64,000 nucleotides of DNA from Tsukamurella sputi (GCF_007858445.1 NZ_VIGV01000002.1:62001-126000); one strand, 5' to 3'. Positions 35,236 through 50,456 are shown, counted from the first letter of the stretch. Numbers and translations: made by a program. Notes: generated by a model not told the origin, from the sequence alone.

Positions 35236-36963
35236 CTACAGGTACTGACCCGTGTTGTTCTCGGTGTCGATCGCGCGGGACGCGCTGGAGTTCTTGCCGG
35301 TCACCAGCGTGCGGATGTAGACGATCCGCTCGCCCTTCTTGCCCGAGATCCGCGCCCAGTCGTCGGGGTTGGTGGTGTTGGGCAGGTCCTCGTTCTCGGC
35401 GAACTCGTCGACGATGGACTCCAGCAGGTGCGTGATCCGCAGGCCCGGCTGCCCGGTGTCGAGGAAGCTCTTGATCGCGTGCTTCTTCGCACGGTCCACC
35501 ACGTTCTGGATCATCGCGCCGGAGTTGAAGTCCTTGAAGTACATGACCTCCTTGTCGCCGTTGGCGTAGGTCACCTCCAGGAACCGGTTGTCGTCGGTCT
35601 CCGCGTACATCCGCTCGACGACCCGCTCGATCATCGCCTTGACGCAGGCCTCACGATCGCCGGCGAACTCCGCGAGATCCTCCTCGTGGATCGGCAGTGC
35701 CGGGGTCAGGTACTTCGAGAAGATGTCGATGGCGCCCTCGGCGTCGGGACGCTCGATCTTGATCTTCACGTCCAGGCGGCCGGGCCGCAGGATCGCGGGG
35801 TCGATCATGTCCTCGCGGTTCGACGCGCCGATCACGATGACGTTCTCCAGGCCTTCGACACCGTCGATCTCCGAGAGCAGCTGCGGCACGACGGTGGTCT
35901 CCACGTCCGAGCTCACGCCCGAACCGCGGGTGCGGAAGATCGAGTCCATCTCGTCGAAGAAGACGATGACGGGCGTGCCCTCCGATGCCTTCTCGCGAGC
36001 GCGCTGGAAGATCAGCCGGATGTGCCGCTCCGTCTCGCCCACGAACTTGTTGAGCAGCTCGGGGCCCTTGATGTTGAGGAAGTACGACTTGACCTCGCGC
36101 GCATCGTCGCCGCGGACCTCCGCGATCTTCTTCGCGAGCGAGTTGGCGACCGCCTTCGCGATGAGCGTCTTGCCGTTGCCGGGCGGGCCGTACAGCAGGA
36201 CGCCCTTGGGCGGGCGCAGCGAGTAGTCCTTGAACAGGTCCTTGTGCAGGAAGGGCAGCTCGACGGCATCGCGGATCAGCTCGATCTGCCGGCCCAGGCC
36301 GCCGATGTCGGAGTAGTCCACGTCCGGGACCTCTTCGAGGACCAGGTCCTCGACCTCGGCCTTGGGAATCCGCTCGAAGGCGTATCCGGCCTTGGTGTCC
36401 ACCAGCAGCGAGTCGCCGATCCGCAGCTTGCGCTGCGGCAGCCCGAACTCGTCGACACCGGGGTCCTCGGAGGCCTGCAGTGCCAGCGGGGCGGCGAGGC
36501 GCACCACCCGCTCCTCGTCGGCGTGGCCGACGACCAGGGCGCGGGCACCGTCGTCCAGGATCTCGCGGAGCGTGGAGATCTCGCCGACGGACTCGTACTC
36601 CCCCGCCTCCACGACGGTGAGCGCCTCGTTCAGGCGCACCGTCTGGCCCGTGCGGAAGGCGGCCACGTCCAGATTCGGGGAGCAGGTGAGCCGCATCTTG
36701 CGCCCGGAGGTGAAGACGTCCACGGTGTCGTCCTCGTAGGTACCGAGCAGGACCCCGTAGCCCGACGGCGGCTGCCCCAGCCGCTCGACCTCCTCGCGAA
36801 GGGTGAGCAGCTGGTTGCGCGCATCGCGCAGCGTCTCGAGCAGCTTCGCGTTCCGGGTGGTGAGTGCGTCGACCCGCTCGCGCAACACCGCCGCGGACGT
36901 GGCCTGCGAGGCGGGCGCGTCCGCCGATGCGCCCGAGGGACGGGTCGGATCCGGTTCCGTCAC
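35236..36963 (-). CDS. arc: Proteasome-associated AAA+ ATPase ARC/Mpa
   Basis: 575-residue hexameric unfoldase feeding pupylated proteins into the 20S core. An N-terminal coiled coil (about 25-65, [20 protein letters not shown]) that captures Pup is followed by two OB folds (70-230) and one AAA domain: [12 protein letters not shown] (Walker A, ~275), [12 protein letters not shown] (Walker B), [17 protein letters not shown]. The C-terminus GQYL is the gate-opening motif that docks on PrcA. GTG start at 36963 with AAAGGGAG upstream. Called mpa in mycobacteria. Confidence 0.97.
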   Translation of the reverse strand: MTEPDPTRPSGASADAPASQATSAAVLRERVDALTTRNAKLLETLRDARNQLLTLREEVERLGQPPSGYGVLLGTYEDDTVDVFTSGRKMRLTCSPNLDVAAFRTGQTVRLNEALTVVEAGEYESVGEISTLREILDDGARALVVGHADEERVVRLAAPLALQASEDPGVDEFGLPQRKLRIGDSLLVDTKAGYAFERIPKAEVEDLVLEEVPDVDYSDIGGLGRQIELIRDAVELPFLHKDLFKDYSLRPPKGVLLYGPPGNGKTLIAKAVANSLAKKIAEVRGDDAREVKSYFLNIKGPELLNKFVGETERHIRLIFQRAREKASEGTPVIVFFDEMDSIFRTRGSGVSSDVETTVVPQLLSEIDGVEGLENVIVIGASNREDMIDPAILRPGRLDVKIKIERPDAEGAIDIFSKYLTPALPIHEEDLAEFAGDREACVKAMIERVVERMYAETDDNRFLEVTYANGDKEVMYFKDFNSGAMIQNVVDRAKKHAIKSFLDTGQPGLRITHLLESIVDEFAENEDLPNTTNPDDWARISGKKGERIVYIRTLVTGKNSSASRAIDTENNTGQYL

Positions 36964-36996
36964 GAGTGAACTCCCTTTCCGTGGGGACTTCTCACG

Positions 36997-38722
<1,726 letters not shown>

Positions 38723-38723
38723 C

Positions 38724-39569
38724 CTAGAAGCGGCAGCTGCGGATGTCGGTCATGAGGATCGCCTTGGCGCCGAGATCGGCCAGGTCGTCCATCACGCCGT
38801 TGGCGTCCTTGCGCAGCACCATGGCGCGGACGGCGACCCAGGCGTCGTCGGCCATGGGGGCCACCGTCGGCGACTCGAGGCCGGGCGTCACGGCGATCGC
38901 ACCGTCGAGCAGCGTGCGCGGGCAGTCGTAGTCGAGCATCACGTACTGCCGGCCGAAGACGACGCCCTTGAGCCGCGCGGTGATCTGGTCCCGGGCCCGG
39001 CTGGACTCGGCGCCGACGCGCTCGATGAGCACGCCCTCCGAGTCGCACAGCGACTCGCCGAAGGCGACCAGGTTGTTCTGACGCAGCGAGCGGCCGGACT
39101 CGACGACGTCGGCGATGAGGTCCGCGACGCCGAGCTGGATGGAGATCTCCACGGCACCGTCGAGGCGGATGACCTCTGCGGACATGCCCCGTGCGGCCAG
39201 GTCCCGGCGTACCAGGTTCGGGTACGACGTGGCGACGCGCTTGCCGTCGAGGTCGGCGACGGACCAGTCCCGCCCGGCCGGGCCGGCGTAGCGGAAGGTG
39301 GAGCGGCCGAAGCCCAGCGCGAGCCGCTCGGTGAACTCGGCGCCCGAATCCAGCGCGAGGTCGCGGCCGGTGATGCCCATGTCGAGCTCGCCGGAGCCGA
39401 CGTAGAGCGCGATGTCCTTGGGCCGGAGGAAGAAGAACTCCACCTCATTGGCGTTGTCGATGACCGTGAGGTCCTTGGCGTCCGAGCGGCGGCGGTAGCC
39501 GGCCTCGCTCAGGATGGCGGCGGCGGCCTCGGAGAGCGCGCCCTTGTTCGGTACGGCGACCCGCAACAT
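38724..39569 (-). CDS. hisG: ATP phosphoribosyltransferase HisG (long form)
   Basis: First enzyme of histidine synthesis, condensing ATP with PRPP. At 281 residues it is the long, histidine-regulated form: catalytic domains I-II (1-205; [20 protein letters not shown], the [19 protein letters not shown] segment, and [19 protein letters not shown] with the PRPP loop) and a C-terminal ACT-like allosteric domain (210-281). GAAGGA precedes the ATG. It follows hisE by 29 nt, in the same order as in mycobacteria. Confidence 0.96.
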   Translation of the reverse strand: MLRVAVPNKGALSEAAAAILSEAGYRRRSDAKDLTVIDNANEVEFFFLRPKDIALYVGSGELDMGITGRDLALDSGAEFTERLALGFGRSTFRYAGPAGRDWSVADLDGKRVATSYPNLVRRDLAARGMSAEVIRLDGAVEISIQLGVADLIADVVESGRSLRQNNLVAFGESLCDSEGVLIERVGAESSRARDQITARLKGVVFGRQYVMLDYDCPRTLLDGAIAVTPGLESPTVAPMADDAWVAVRAMVLRKDANGVMDDLADLGAKAILMTDIRSCRF

Positions 39570-39598
39570 GTGAGTGGTTCCTTCGGGAGGTCTTCGGG

Positions 39599-39871
39599 CT
39601 ACAGGTAGGAGTAGACGTCGTCGAGCGTCACGCCGCGCTTGATCAGGAGCACCTGCAGCCAGTACAGGAGCTGCGAGGCCTCCTCGGCCAGCTGCTCGTC
39701 GCTCTGGTACTCGGCCGCGATCCAGACCTCGCCGGCCTCCTCGTTGACCTTCTTGCCCAGGAAATGGATCCCGCGGTCCAGCGCCTCGACGGTCCCGCTC
39801 CCGGCGGGCCGCTCCTCGGCCTTGGCGGCCAACTCCGCGAACAGCGTCTCCATGGTCTTCACGGAGGTCAT
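39599..39871 (-). CDS. hisE: Phosphoribosyl-ATP diphosphatase HisE
   Basis: 90-residue all-alpha MazG-fold pyrophosphatase, second step of histidine synthesis. Metal-binding Glu residues are in [20 protein letters not shown] and [14 protein letters not shown]; the C-terminus DDVYSYL matches the family. ATG at 39871; a second ATG at 39853 would remove six residues. Operon with hisG. Confidence 0.95.
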   Translation of the reverse strand: MTSVKTMETLFAELAAKAEERPAGSGTVEALDRGIHFLGKKVNEEAGEVWIAAEYQSDEQLAEEASQLLYWLQVLLIKRGVTLDDVYSYL

Positions 39872-39885
39872 TGTCCCACGCGAAC

Positions 39886-39891
39886 TAGAGT
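39886..39891 (+). promoter_or_regulatory. -10 box (TAGAGT) of the leaderless membrane hydrolase gene
   Basis: TAGAGT lies 7 nt before the GTG at 39899. The hisE start is only 27 bp away on the other strand. Confidence 0.45.
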
Positions 39892-39898
39892 GGTCCGT

Positions 39899-41797
39899 GT
39901 GGAGGGCAGCGCGACGGACGAGGCGGCACCGTCGACCCCGCTCACGGACGGTCCGGCAAGCACCCCCGCCAAGGGCGCCGCCCAGTACCGCTACACGCGG
40001 GCGCTGATCCGCGCGCGCCTGCGCGTCGTGCGGGCCGCTCGGGATCCGGATCGCTTCCTGCGCGAGAACTACGAGGACTTCGCCTCCCGCCATCCGCTGC
40101 TCGCGTGGGCCTGGAGCCTGCTGCACCTGGATTTCGCCGGCCTCTTCGTCGGCGGCCTGTTCCTCATGAGCAGCCTGACGGTCTCGCTGCTCCCCCGGTC
40201 CTGGTTCTTCCAGGGCATCGTCTCCGGGATCAACGCGGTGATCGGCTACGCGATCGGAGTGTTCCTCAAGTGGGTGATCGTCGACCTACTGGTGCGCGCA
40301 CACCCCATTCGCGACGACCCGCAGCGCTCCCGCTTCATTCCCGTGTGGCGCGCGCTGATCGTGCTCGGCGTCCTGCTCGGTGGACTCACGATGATGGTCG
40401 CCGCCAAGCGCTGGCAGGACGAGGTGCGGGCGCTGATGGGCATGCCGCCCGGGTCGAACCTCTGGTACGTGCTGACGCCGATCATCGCCTTCGTCGTCGC
40501 GGCCGCGTTGATCTCGACCTTCCGCGTGCTGCGCGACCTCGGCCTGTTCCTCGCGCGCCGCGCGAACAAGTACCTGCGCGTGCCGCAGCCCGCGGCGAAG
40601 GTGCTCGGCTTCGGATTGGTCGTCCTCCTCGTCGTCTTCGCGGTCAACGACGTGGGCTTCCGGGCGTTCACCGCCACCGCGAACACGCTCGCCTCCTCGA
40701 CCAACGACCAGGAACTGCCCGAGTATCCGCAGCCGCCGGAGGCCTGGCGGTCGGGCTCGGCGGGCTCCGCCGCGAAGTGGTCCGGACTCGGCAACGAGGG
40801 CCGCAAGTTCGTCTCGGGCGGCCTGCGCGCGGCGCAGATCGCACGGTTCACGACGCGCCCCGTGGCCGAGCCCGTGCGCGTCTACGTGGGCCTGGAGAAC
40901 GCCGCCACCCCGGAGCAACGGGTCGCGCTGCTGCACCGCGAACTCGCCCGGACGGGCGCCCTCGACCGCAAGTACGTGGTGGTCGTGCCGACGACGGGCT
41001 CCGGCTGGGTGAATCCGACCGCGGCGCGGGCGATCGAGCTGATGTACGACGGCGACGTGGCCCTGGTCGCGATGCAGTACTCGTACCTGCCGAGTTGGAT
41101 CTCCTTCGTCACCGACGGCGAGGCCTCCCTCGAATCCGGTAAACGCCTGATCGGCGCGGTCGTCGCCGACGTGCGCGCCCGCCCCGTCGCAGCGCGCCCG
41201 AAGCTGCTCGTGATGGGCGAGAGCCTCGGCACGCGCGCCGGCGAGGGTGCCTTCTCCGGGCTGCCCGACATCCGGGACAAGGTCGACGGGGTGGTCTGGC
41301 TCGGACCGCCGCGGGCCAACCCGATCCACTCCGCCATCACCGCCCGGCGCGATCTCGGCACGCCCGAGGTCCTCCCGACGTACACCGACGGGCTGATCGT
41401 CCGCTTCACCGACGGCCGGCGACCATTGGCCGGCGACGGCGGCAGCGGCGGCGCGGAATGGCTGGCGCCGCACGTCGTCTACGTCCAGCATCCGTCCGAT
41501 CCGGTGGTGTGGTGGTCGACGGATCTGATCCTGCGGCAGCCGGATTGGCTCAAGGAGCCGCCCGGGCGGGACCGCAGCCCGGCGATGGCCTGGTACCCGT
41601 TCGTCACGTTCTGGCAGGTCTCGGCCGATCTCGCCAACGCCGCCGGCGTGCCCGACGGGCACGGCCACAATTACGGCACCGCGATGGTCGACGCCTTCGC
41701 CGCAGTGCTCCCACCCGCGGACTGGACGCCCGCCGACACCGAGCGGGTACGGATGGCGGTGATGGCCAGCGCCGCGATCGACGGGGCCGAGAAGTAG
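39899..41797 (+). CDS. Membrane-anchored alpha/beta hydrolase (Abhydrolase_9 family)
   Basis: 632 residues. The N-terminal half has four to five transmembrane segments (about 80-280; [37 protein letters not shown]-like, [36 protein letters not shown]). The C-terminal half (about 320-620) is an alpha/beta hydrolase domain with nucleophile Ser in [14 protein letters not shown] and His in [13 protein letters not shown]. This pairing is the Abhydrolase_9_N plus Abhydrolase_9 architecture common in actinobacteria; function unknown, perhaps lipid or envelope related. GTG start selected from the -10 spacing. Confidence 0.88.
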   Translation: MEGSATDEAAPSTPLTDGPASTPAKGAAQYRYTRALIRARLRVVRAARDPDRFLRENYEDFASRHPLLAWAWSLLHLDFAGLFVGGLFLMSSLTVSLLPRSWFFQGIVSGINAVIGYAIGVFLKWVIVDLLVRAHPIRDDPQRSRFIPVWRALIVLGVLLGGLTMMVAAKRWQDEVRALMGMPPGSNLWYVLTPIIAFVVAAALISTFRVLRDLGLFLARRANKYLRVPQPAAKVLGFGLVVLLVVFAVNDVGFRAFTATANTLASSTNDQELPEYPQPPEAWRSGSAGSAAKWSGLGNEGRKFVSGGLRAAQIARFTTRPVAEPVRVYVGLENAATPEQRVALLHRELARTGALDRKYVVVVPTTGSGWVNPTAARAIELMYDGDVALVAMQYSYLPSWISFVTDGEASLESGKRLIGAVVADVRARPVAARPKLLVMGESLGTRAGEGAFSGLPDIRDKVDGVVWLGPPRANPIHSAITARRDLGTPEVLPTYTDGLIVRFTDGRRPLAGDGGSGGAEWLAPHVVYVQHPSDPVVWWSTDLILRQPDWLKEPPGRDRSPAMAWYPFVTFWQVSADLANAAGVPDGHGHNYGTAMVDAFAAVLPPADWTPADTERVRMAVMASAAIDGAEK

Positions 41798-41799
41798 CG

Positions 41800-42723
41800 T
41801 CAGCGCCTCGCCGCATCGGTCAGCAGAGCGCGTACCTCCGGCGTCAGTGCGCTCACGTCGCAGCCGAGGATCAGCGGCGAACCGAGCCGCGACCATTCGA
41901 GGATCTGCGTGCGCGCCTGCGCGTCGCTGACGCCGGGGAGACCGACGACCAGCATGTCGAGGTCGCGGACGGTCCCGGGCGCCGGTGGAACGTCGGCGAG
42001 TACGTCGCCGATGCCCTGGTCCCCCTCCGGCCCGGCCCCCGTCCGCCAGGTGGGCACCACGTCGTTGGTCACGCGCACGGCGTCGGCGATGCCCGCCCAG
42101 TTCCCCGTGGCTCCGGGCACCGTCCCGGCCACGCCGCTGTTCGGATTGATCGCGTAGGTGATCGTCCTGCCCGTGCGGGCGAGCGCGTCGCGCATGACGC
42201 GGAACGCTCCGACCTGGGCCGATCGCGAGGTCCCTGATCCGCACCAGTCGTACTTGAGGTAGTCCACGCCCCACGCCGCGAAGGTCCGGGCATCCAGGTC
42301 CTCCGTACCGGCACTGCCGGTACGGCCCGGGTACGCACCGCTCCGCTGCGCGCACGTCCGGTCGCCCGGTGAGGCGTACAGGCCGAACCGCAGGCCCCGC
42401 GCATGCAGGTAGGCACCGAGCGCCGCCATCCCCGACGGGAAGGTCGACGGGTTCGCCCGCAGCCGCCCGTCCGCGCCGCGATCGGGAGCCGACCAGCAGT
42501 CGTCCACCACGACGGTGCGATAGCCCGCGGCGGCCAGGCCGCTGGTGACGAGGCCGTTCGCCTGCCGCTCGACGTCGTCCTCGGTGACGCCGCAGCCGTA
42601 GACGTTCCACGAGTCCCAGCCCAGAGTGGGTGCGACGGGAGCGCGGGGTGGATCGACGGGCGACCCGCAGGCGGACGCCGACACGAGCAACATCGCGACG
42701 ACGGGGAGCAGGGCGTTACGCAC
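41800..42723 (-). CDS. GH27-like alpha-galactosidase family lipoprotein
   Basis: 307 residues with a lipoprotein signal (Cys19 in LLVSASAC), so probably anchored outside the cell membrane. The GH27 (beta/alpha)8 signature is clear: LGWDSWNVYGCGVTEDDV, VVVDDCWSAPDRGADGRLRA, LRFGLYASPGDRTCAQRSG, the nucleophile Asp in VDYLKYDWCGSG, an Asp in NWAGIADAVRV as likely acid/base, and RDLDMLVVG. The usual C-terminal beta-sandwich domain is missing, so the protein is a bare barrel. Substrate uncertain; galactosides or arabinogalactan-derived glycans are possible. Confidence 0.87.
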   Translation of the reverse strand: MRNALLPVVAMLLVSASACGSPVDPPRAPVAPTLGWDSWNVYGCGVTEDDVERQANGLVTSGLAAAGYRTVVVDDCWSAPDRGADGRLRANPSTFPSGMAALGAYLHARGLRFGLYASPGDRTCAQRSGAYPGRTGSAGTEDLDARTFAAWGVDYLKYDWCGSGTSRSAQVGAFRVMRDALARTGRTITYAINPNSGVAGTVPGATGNWAGIADAVRVTNDVVPTWRTGAGPEGDQGIGDVLADVPPAPGTVRDLDMLVVGLPGVSDAQARTQILEWSRLGSPLILGCDVSALTPEVRALLTDAARR

Positions 42724-42827
42724 GAGTCCGTGGTACCGCGACGGGCTGGGAGCGCGCTGTCAGCACGCTGCTCGTGACGCCCAACACAATGGGCCGTCTG
42801 GGGCGCGCGCATCCACCGATCCGGCGC

Positions 42828-42833
42828 TAGCGT
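42828..42833 (+). promoter_or_regulatory. -10 box (TAGCGT) of the small lipoprotein gene
   Basis: TAGCGT lies 7 nt before the ATG at 42841, consistent with a leaderless transcript. Confidence 0.45.
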
Positions 42834-42840
42834 CGGCGAC

Positions 42841-43242
42841 ATGAACCCACGTTGGTTTGCGCTCGGCGCCCTGGCTCTCGCCCCATTGGCCGGCTGTTCG
42901 ACGTCCGACGACTCCCAGACGGCGAGTCCGGTCAGCTTCGCCGCCGCGTCCGCCCCCGCTGAATCGGCCGCCGCCGCCGCGACCGGCGAGGTGCCACGTG
43001 CTGCAGCGGGAACGGTGTGCGGCTCGCTCGACGTCGCGAAGGGGTCCGCCGCGGTGGTCGTCCGCGAGGGACGTGCCAACTGCGTCGATGCCCTCCGCGT
43101 GGGCCGGGTCTACCTGGCCGCGGCGGCGCAGTCCGAGGGACGCGCGGTCACGATCGAGACGTCCGGGTGGCAGTGCTCGGCCCGGGTCACCGATTCCGTC
43201 GGTACCTGCCGCGCCGGCGGTGACGTCTTCAGCGTCGGCTGA
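42841..43242 (+). CDS. Small secreted lipoprotein of unknown function
   Basis: 133 residues. Signal peptide with lipobox LAPLAGC (Cys19), an Ala/Ser-rich linker (20-55), then a compact domain with four cysteines (TVCGSLD, ANCVDAL, WQCSARV, GTCRAGG) that could form two disulfides. Segment VYLAAAAQSEGRAVTIETSG is predicted strand-helix. I do not recognise a family. Its last 14 bases overlap the convergent HAD gene. Confidence 0.7.
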   Translation: MNPRWFALGALALAPLAGCSTSDDSQTASPVSFAAASAPAESAAAAATGEVPRAAAGTVCGSLDVAKGSAAVVVREGRANCVDALRVGRVYLAAAAQSEGRAVTIETSGWQCSARVTDSVGTCRAGGDVFSVG

Positions 43243-43882
43243 GGTCCGCGAACCGGGCGCCCTCCAGCGTCCCGATGTGCAGCGCACCGTCGAGCACGGG
43301 CTCGGGACCGACGGTGAGGACGGTGCACCCCGCCTCGAGGGCGGAGCGGGCCCCGGTCGGCGAGTCCTCGACCGCGACGCAGTCCGTGGCCGCGACCCCG
43401 GCCAGCTCCGCGCCGCGGAGGTACGGATCCGGTGCGGGCTTGGGGCTGGGCACCTCGTCGCCGCAGACGGTGGCGACGAACCGGTCCCGGCCCAGGGTGC
43501 CGAGTGCGTGCTCGGTGACCTCGCGGATCGTGTTGGTGACGAGGACCAGCGGGACGTCCGCGGCGGCCAGCAGATCCAGCGTCTCGCGGGCACCGGGCTG
43601 CCACGGAATGCCGTCGTCGAACAGCTCGACCACCCGGTCCGACACCCACCGCTCCGCGCCGGCGTAGTCGCGCTCCCCCTCGGGGACCTGCGCGAAGTCG
43701 AACAGCTTGCGCAGCGCGTCGCCGGTGGCGTTGCCGAGGGTCGACTCGCGGGCCTCGGGGGTGATCTCGAAGCCGAGGCCGCGGGTGAACTCGGCGACCG
43801 CGATGTCCCACAGCTTCTCGGAATCGAGGAGGGTGCCGTCCATGTCGAACAGGACCGCGGCGGGCAGCGACGGAGAGGTCAT
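43229..43882 (-). CDS. HAD-family phosphatase (beta-phosphoglucomutase-like)
   Basis: 217-residue haloacid-dehalogenase-like hydrolase. Motif I AVLFDMDGTLLDSEKLW with nucleophile Asp, motif II VLVTNTIREV, Lys in SPKPAPDPYLRGAEL and the acidic motif VAVEDSPTGARSALEAG. The helical cap (about 20-90) is the subfamily I C1 type of sugar-phosphate phosphatases. Substrate unknown. The ATG at 43882 fits a TAGGGT 7 nt upstream. Confidence 0.9.
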   Translation of the reverse strand: MTSPSLPAAVLFDMDGTLLDSEKLWDIAVAEFTRGLGFEITPEARESTLGNATGDALRKLFDFAQVPEGERDYAGAERWVSDRVVELFDDGIPWQPGARETLDLLAAADVPLVLVTNTIREVTEHALGTLGRDRFVATVCGDEVPSPKPAPDPYLRGAELAGVAATDCVAVEDSPTGARSALEAGCTVLTVGPEPVLDGALHIGTLEGARFADLSRR

Positions 43883-43889
43883 GCCGCCC

Positions 43890-43895
43890 ACCCTA
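43890..43895 (-). promoter_or_regulatory. -10 box (TAGGGT) of the leaderless HAD phosphatase gene
   Basis: TAGGGT ends 7 nt before the ATG at 43882, the same box and spacing as cobN. Confidence 0.5.
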
Positions 43896-43966
43896 GGTGG
43901 GGCGGCGCACGGGGTGTTAATTCATTCGTCACTCGAACGACGGGTCACTGTGTTTGAGTTCCGATC

Positions 43967-45679
43967 ATGCGTACTCGCAGGCTGCACCTCGCCATGGCAC
44001 TGACCGCGACCGCCGCGCTCCTCGCGAGCTGTGGTTCCTCCGGTAAGGATGCGGCGCCGTCGTCGTCCGCGGCCTCCTCGTCGACGGCGAAAGCCGCCTT
44101 CTCCGTACCCGGTGTCGACGACCTCCCCGCTGCGAACCCGGACCAGGTGCACCTGCTGGGCTTCAACGACTTCCACGGCAACCTGCAGCCGCCCACCGGC
44201 TCGACCGGGAAGATCGGCGGCAAGGAGGCGGGCGGTGCCGCCTACTTCTCCACCGCACTGCAGCGCCTGAAGAAGCAGTACCCCAACACCCTCACCGTCG
44301 CCGCGGGTGACCTGGTCAGCGCCAGCCCCCTGGTATCGGCGCTGTTCCGCGACGAGCCGACGATCAAGTTCCTCAACTCCGTGGGACTGCAGGCCTCCTC
44401 GGTGGGCAATCACGAGTTCGACCACGGCACCATCGAGCTCGAGCGGCTGCAGAAGGGTGGCTGCGCGCCGCAGGGCTGCGAGCCCGGCGAGCCCTTCACC
44501 GGCGCCGCCTACCAGTACCTGGCCGCGAACGTGACGAACGCGCAGGGCCAGCTCCCACCCGGCACGGTGCCGTGGAAGATGTTCGAGGTCGGCGGCCGCA
44601 AGATCGCCGTGATCGGCACCGTCACCCCCGAGACCGCGACGATCGTGGCTCCGGAGGGCGTGCGCGGCTACTCCTTCGGAGACGAGGCCGACGCGATCAA
44701 CAAGTACGTCCCCGAGATCAAGGCCGCCGGTGCGCAGGCGATCGTCGCGACCATGCACGACGGTGGCGCGCAGTCCGGCTCCGGCGAAACGGATCCGAAC
44801 GCCTGCAACGGCGTCTCCGCGCCGGTGCCCGACCTCGCCCAGCGGATCGATCCCGCGGTCAACGCCATCCTCACGGCACACTCGCACCAGGCCTACAACT
44901 GCACGATCGGCGGTCGCACCGTGACGCAGGCCGCGTCGTACGGCAGGCTGATCACCGACGTCACCCTCGACTTCAGCGGCTCGGCGGTGAAGTCGACGGC
45001 GGTGAACCGCGTCGTCCGCCGCGACCTGCCGGCGGACGCCGCGACACAGCGTCTCGTCGACTTCTACGAGAAGGAGGCCAAGCCGCGCGCCGACCGGGTG
45101 ATCGGGACGATCCCCACGGACCTCAAGCGCGAGGCCTTCCCCGGCGGCGACTCCCCGCTCGGCGACGTGATCGCCGACGCGATGCTGTTCACCACCCGGC
45201 CTCCGAACGAGGCCGCGGGTCAGATCGCGCTGATGAACCCCGGTGGCGTACGCGCCGACCTCAAGGGCGGCGACGTGACCTACGGGTCCGCGTACACCGT
45301 GCAGCCCTTCGGGAACCAGGTGGTCACCGTCTCGCTGACCGGGCAGCAGATCATCGACCTCCTCGAGCAGCAGTGGAAGAACCCGGATAAGACGACGGTG
45401 CTGGCACCGTCGGGCATCACGTACAGCTACGACCCGAACGGCGCCCCGAACCGGAAGGTCGTACGCGACAGCGTGAAGATCGGCGACCAGCCGATCAACC
45501 CGGTCGCGAAGTACCGCGTGACCACGAACAACTTCCTCGCGGCCGGCGGTGACGGGTTCAGCGTGTTCACACAGTCGACGGACCTCACCGTCGGGGGCAT
45601 CGACCTGGACGCGCTGGAGAAGTACCTGCAGGCCACCCCGCAGCTGCAGGTCCCGACGAGCCGGGTGACGAAGCTCTAG
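43967..45679 (+). CDS. UshA-like metallophosphatase / 5'-nucleotidase lipoprotein
   Basis: 570 residues. Lipobox LLASC (Cys22), a Ser/Ala linker, a calcineurin-like metallophosphatase domain (about 55-330; HLLGFNDFHGNLQPPTGSTG, AAGDLVSASPLVSALF, SSVGNHEFDHG with Asn-His, ILTAHSHQAY), and a 5'-nucleotidase C-terminal substrate domain (about 360-540; LGDVIADAMLFTTRP, LMNPGGVRADLKGGDVTYG). Likely hydrolyses extracellular nucleotides or UDP-sugars to salvage phosphate and nucleosides. A weak TTGAGT lies 7 nt before the ATG. Convergent with the next gene, 3 nt between stops. Confidence 0.92.
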   Translation: MRTRRLHLAMALTATAALLASCGSSGKDAAPSSSAASSSTAKAAFSVPGVDDLPAANPDQVHLLGFNDFHGNLQPPTGSTGKIGGKEAGGAAYFSTALQRLKKQYPNTLTVAAGDLVSASPLVSALFRDEPTIKFLNSVGLQASSVGNHEFDHGTIELERLQKGGCAPQGCEPGEPFTGAAYQYLAANVTNAQGQLPPGTVPWKMFEVGGRKIAVIGTVTPETATIVAPEGVRGYSFGDEADAINKYVPEIKAAGAQAIVATMHDGGAQSGSGETDPNACNGVSAPVPDLAQRIDPAVNAILTAHSHQAYNCTIGGRTVTQAASYGRLITDVTLDFSGSAVKSTAVNRVVRRDLPADAATQRLVDFYEKEAKPRADRVIGTIPTDLKREAFPGGDSPLGDVIADAMLFTTRPPNEAAGQIALMNPGGVRADLKGGDVTYGSAYTVQPFGNQVVTVSLTGQQIIDLLEQQWKNPDKTTVLAPSGITYSYDPNGAPNRKVVRDSVKIGDQPINPVAKYRVTTNNFLAAGGDGFSVFTQSTDLTVGGIDLDALEKYLQATPQLQVPTSRVTKL

Positions 45680-45682
45680 CGG

Positions 45683-46573
45683 TCACCCGCGGTCCGCGGC
45701 GAGGCCCACGGAGATGACCTCCCGCGCGTCGGCGTGGACCGCCTCTGCGGCCGTGATGCCGCGCTCCGCCAGATAGGTGTCGACGAGACGGTTGCCCACC
45801 GCGTAACCCGCGCCGGTCGGCAGGCCCAGCGGCGGCGCCCCGAAGCGGCCTGCGATCGCGTCGCCGAGCACCCACGAGGCGAAGTTCTGCATGCCCGTCA
45901 CGTCCAGACCGCCCGCCACAGCGGCGAACAGGGCGTCGTCGTGGCGGTGCGGGACGCCGATCCGTGCGGGGCCGAGCTCGTCGCCGTACATCTCACGCGC
46001 CAGCGCGTCCGCCAGTCCCTCGGAGACGATCTGCTCGCCGACGGTGACGGTCGCCGGATCCCAGAGCACGCCGCCGGGCGCGTACCGCACGTTGTGGTCG
46101 AACTCGTGGACCGCCATCGCCTCCAGGCGGTCCAGGTTCTCCGGCGACGGCCAGACGTTGAGGTACAGGTAGCCGGTGACACTGCCGTTCGCAGTGAGGC
46201 CGAGGGCCTCGTCGAGGAAGATCCGGTCCCCGGGGTCGCCCACGACGAGCAGCACGCGGACCTCCGGCAGGTCCACGCGCTGCAGGCCGACGGCCAGACG
46301 GTCCGCGGCATGCCGCAGCGCTTCTTCGATGCGGCCCCACGCATCGGCGGCGTGGAGCCGTTCGAGCGCGTCGAGGCAGGTGTCGGTGTCGCGATCGAGC
46401 GGGAATCCGGACGACGCCGCGTGCATCGCGACCAGGTCGACGGGACCCGGGAAGTGCCGGTACATCCCCGCCGCCGGGCGCCACATCTCCTCCAGCAGCC
46501 CGGCGCGCTCCGCGACGGGCCGCTGGAGGATCGCCCGCATGGCGGAGTACGTGTCGAGGACTGTGATCTTCAT
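45683..46573 (-). CDS. DUF2268 putative zinc-dependent protease
   Basis: 296 residues; the zinc-binding HExxH-type motif is in EAMAVHEFDHNVRY near residue 155, preceded by GYLYLNVWP and followed by a Glu-containing GEQIVSEGLADALAREM, as in the DUF2268 family of predicted metalloproteases. No signal peptide is seen, so cytoplasmic. Biological role unknown. TACCGT lies 7 nt before the ATG. Confidence 0.87.
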   Translation of the reverse strand: MKITVLDTYSAMRAILQRPVAERAGLLEEMWRPAAGMYRHFPGPVDLVAMHAASSGFPLDRDTDTCLDALERLHAADAWGRIEEALRHAADRLAVGLQRVDLPEVRVLLVVGDPGDRIFLDEALGLTANGSVTGYLYLNVWPSPENLDRLEAMAVHEFDHNVRYAPGGVLWDPATVTVGEQIVSEGLADALAREMYGDELGPARIGVPHRHDDALFAAVAGGLDVTGMQNFASWVLGDAIAGRFGAPPLGLPTGAGYAVGNRLVDTYLAERGITAAEAVHADAREVISVGLAADRG

Positions 46574-46580
46574 GCCCCGG

Positions 46581-46586
46581 ACGGTA
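46581..46586 (-). promoter_or_regulatory. -10 box (TACCGT) of the leaderless DUF2268 gene
   Basis: TACCGT lies 7 nt before the ATG at 46573. Confidence 0.45.
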
Positions 46587-46618
46587 GGGCCTCACGGAGC
46601 GGGAGGGTCAAGCCCGAT

Positions 46619-46792
46619 CTACCGGTCCAACTCCAACGCTGCGACGACGCCCTTCACCGCGTCGAGCGCACCGTCGAGAGACTCGGCCCAGGACGCTGCG
46701 ATCTGCAGGCCGGCGGCGTCGTCGAGGCGCCAGAACCACGCGCCCTCGTCGCCCGCCTCTCCGGCCTGCAGATGCAGCCTGTAGTCGTCCAT
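46619..46792 (-). CDS. 57-residue conserved-looking small protein downstream of metH
   Basis: A small open frame 9 nt after the metH stop, on the same strand. It encodes an acidic 57-residue protein: MDDYRLHLQAGEAGDEG, then AWFWRLDDAAGLQIAASWA, ending in a helix with AVKGVVAALELD. The predicted strand-strand-helix pattern is weakly reminiscent of the small YegP/DUF1508 fold, but this is a guess. Codon use looks coding (GC-rich third positions, no rare codons), and the frame neatly fills the gap between metH and the protease gene. Probably cotranscribed with metH. Confidence 0.6.
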   Translation of the reverse strand: MDDYRLHLQAGEAGDEGAWFWRLDDAAGLQIAASWAESLDGALDAVKGVVAALELDR

Positions 46793-46801
46793 ACCGCGGA
46801 C

Positions 46802-50407
<3,606 letters not shown>

Positions 50408-50413
50408 GGGTCA

Positions 50414-50419
50414 AGGGTA
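50414..50419 (-). promoter_or_regulatory. -10 box (TACCCT) of leaderless metH
   Basis: TACCCT lies 6 nt before the metH ATG at 50407. The divergent PAC2 gene has the identical box (50457-50462). Confidence 0.5.
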
Positions 50420-50456
50420 GTCGGTGACGGCAAATCGCCTCGTCACGCCCGGCGCG

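Noticed and set aside
30878-35248. A 1456-codon plus-strand frame opposite dop and the FHA-ABC gene
   Set aside because: Same reason: a shadow of two genes with clear motifs, crossing their boundaries, with no domain of its own.
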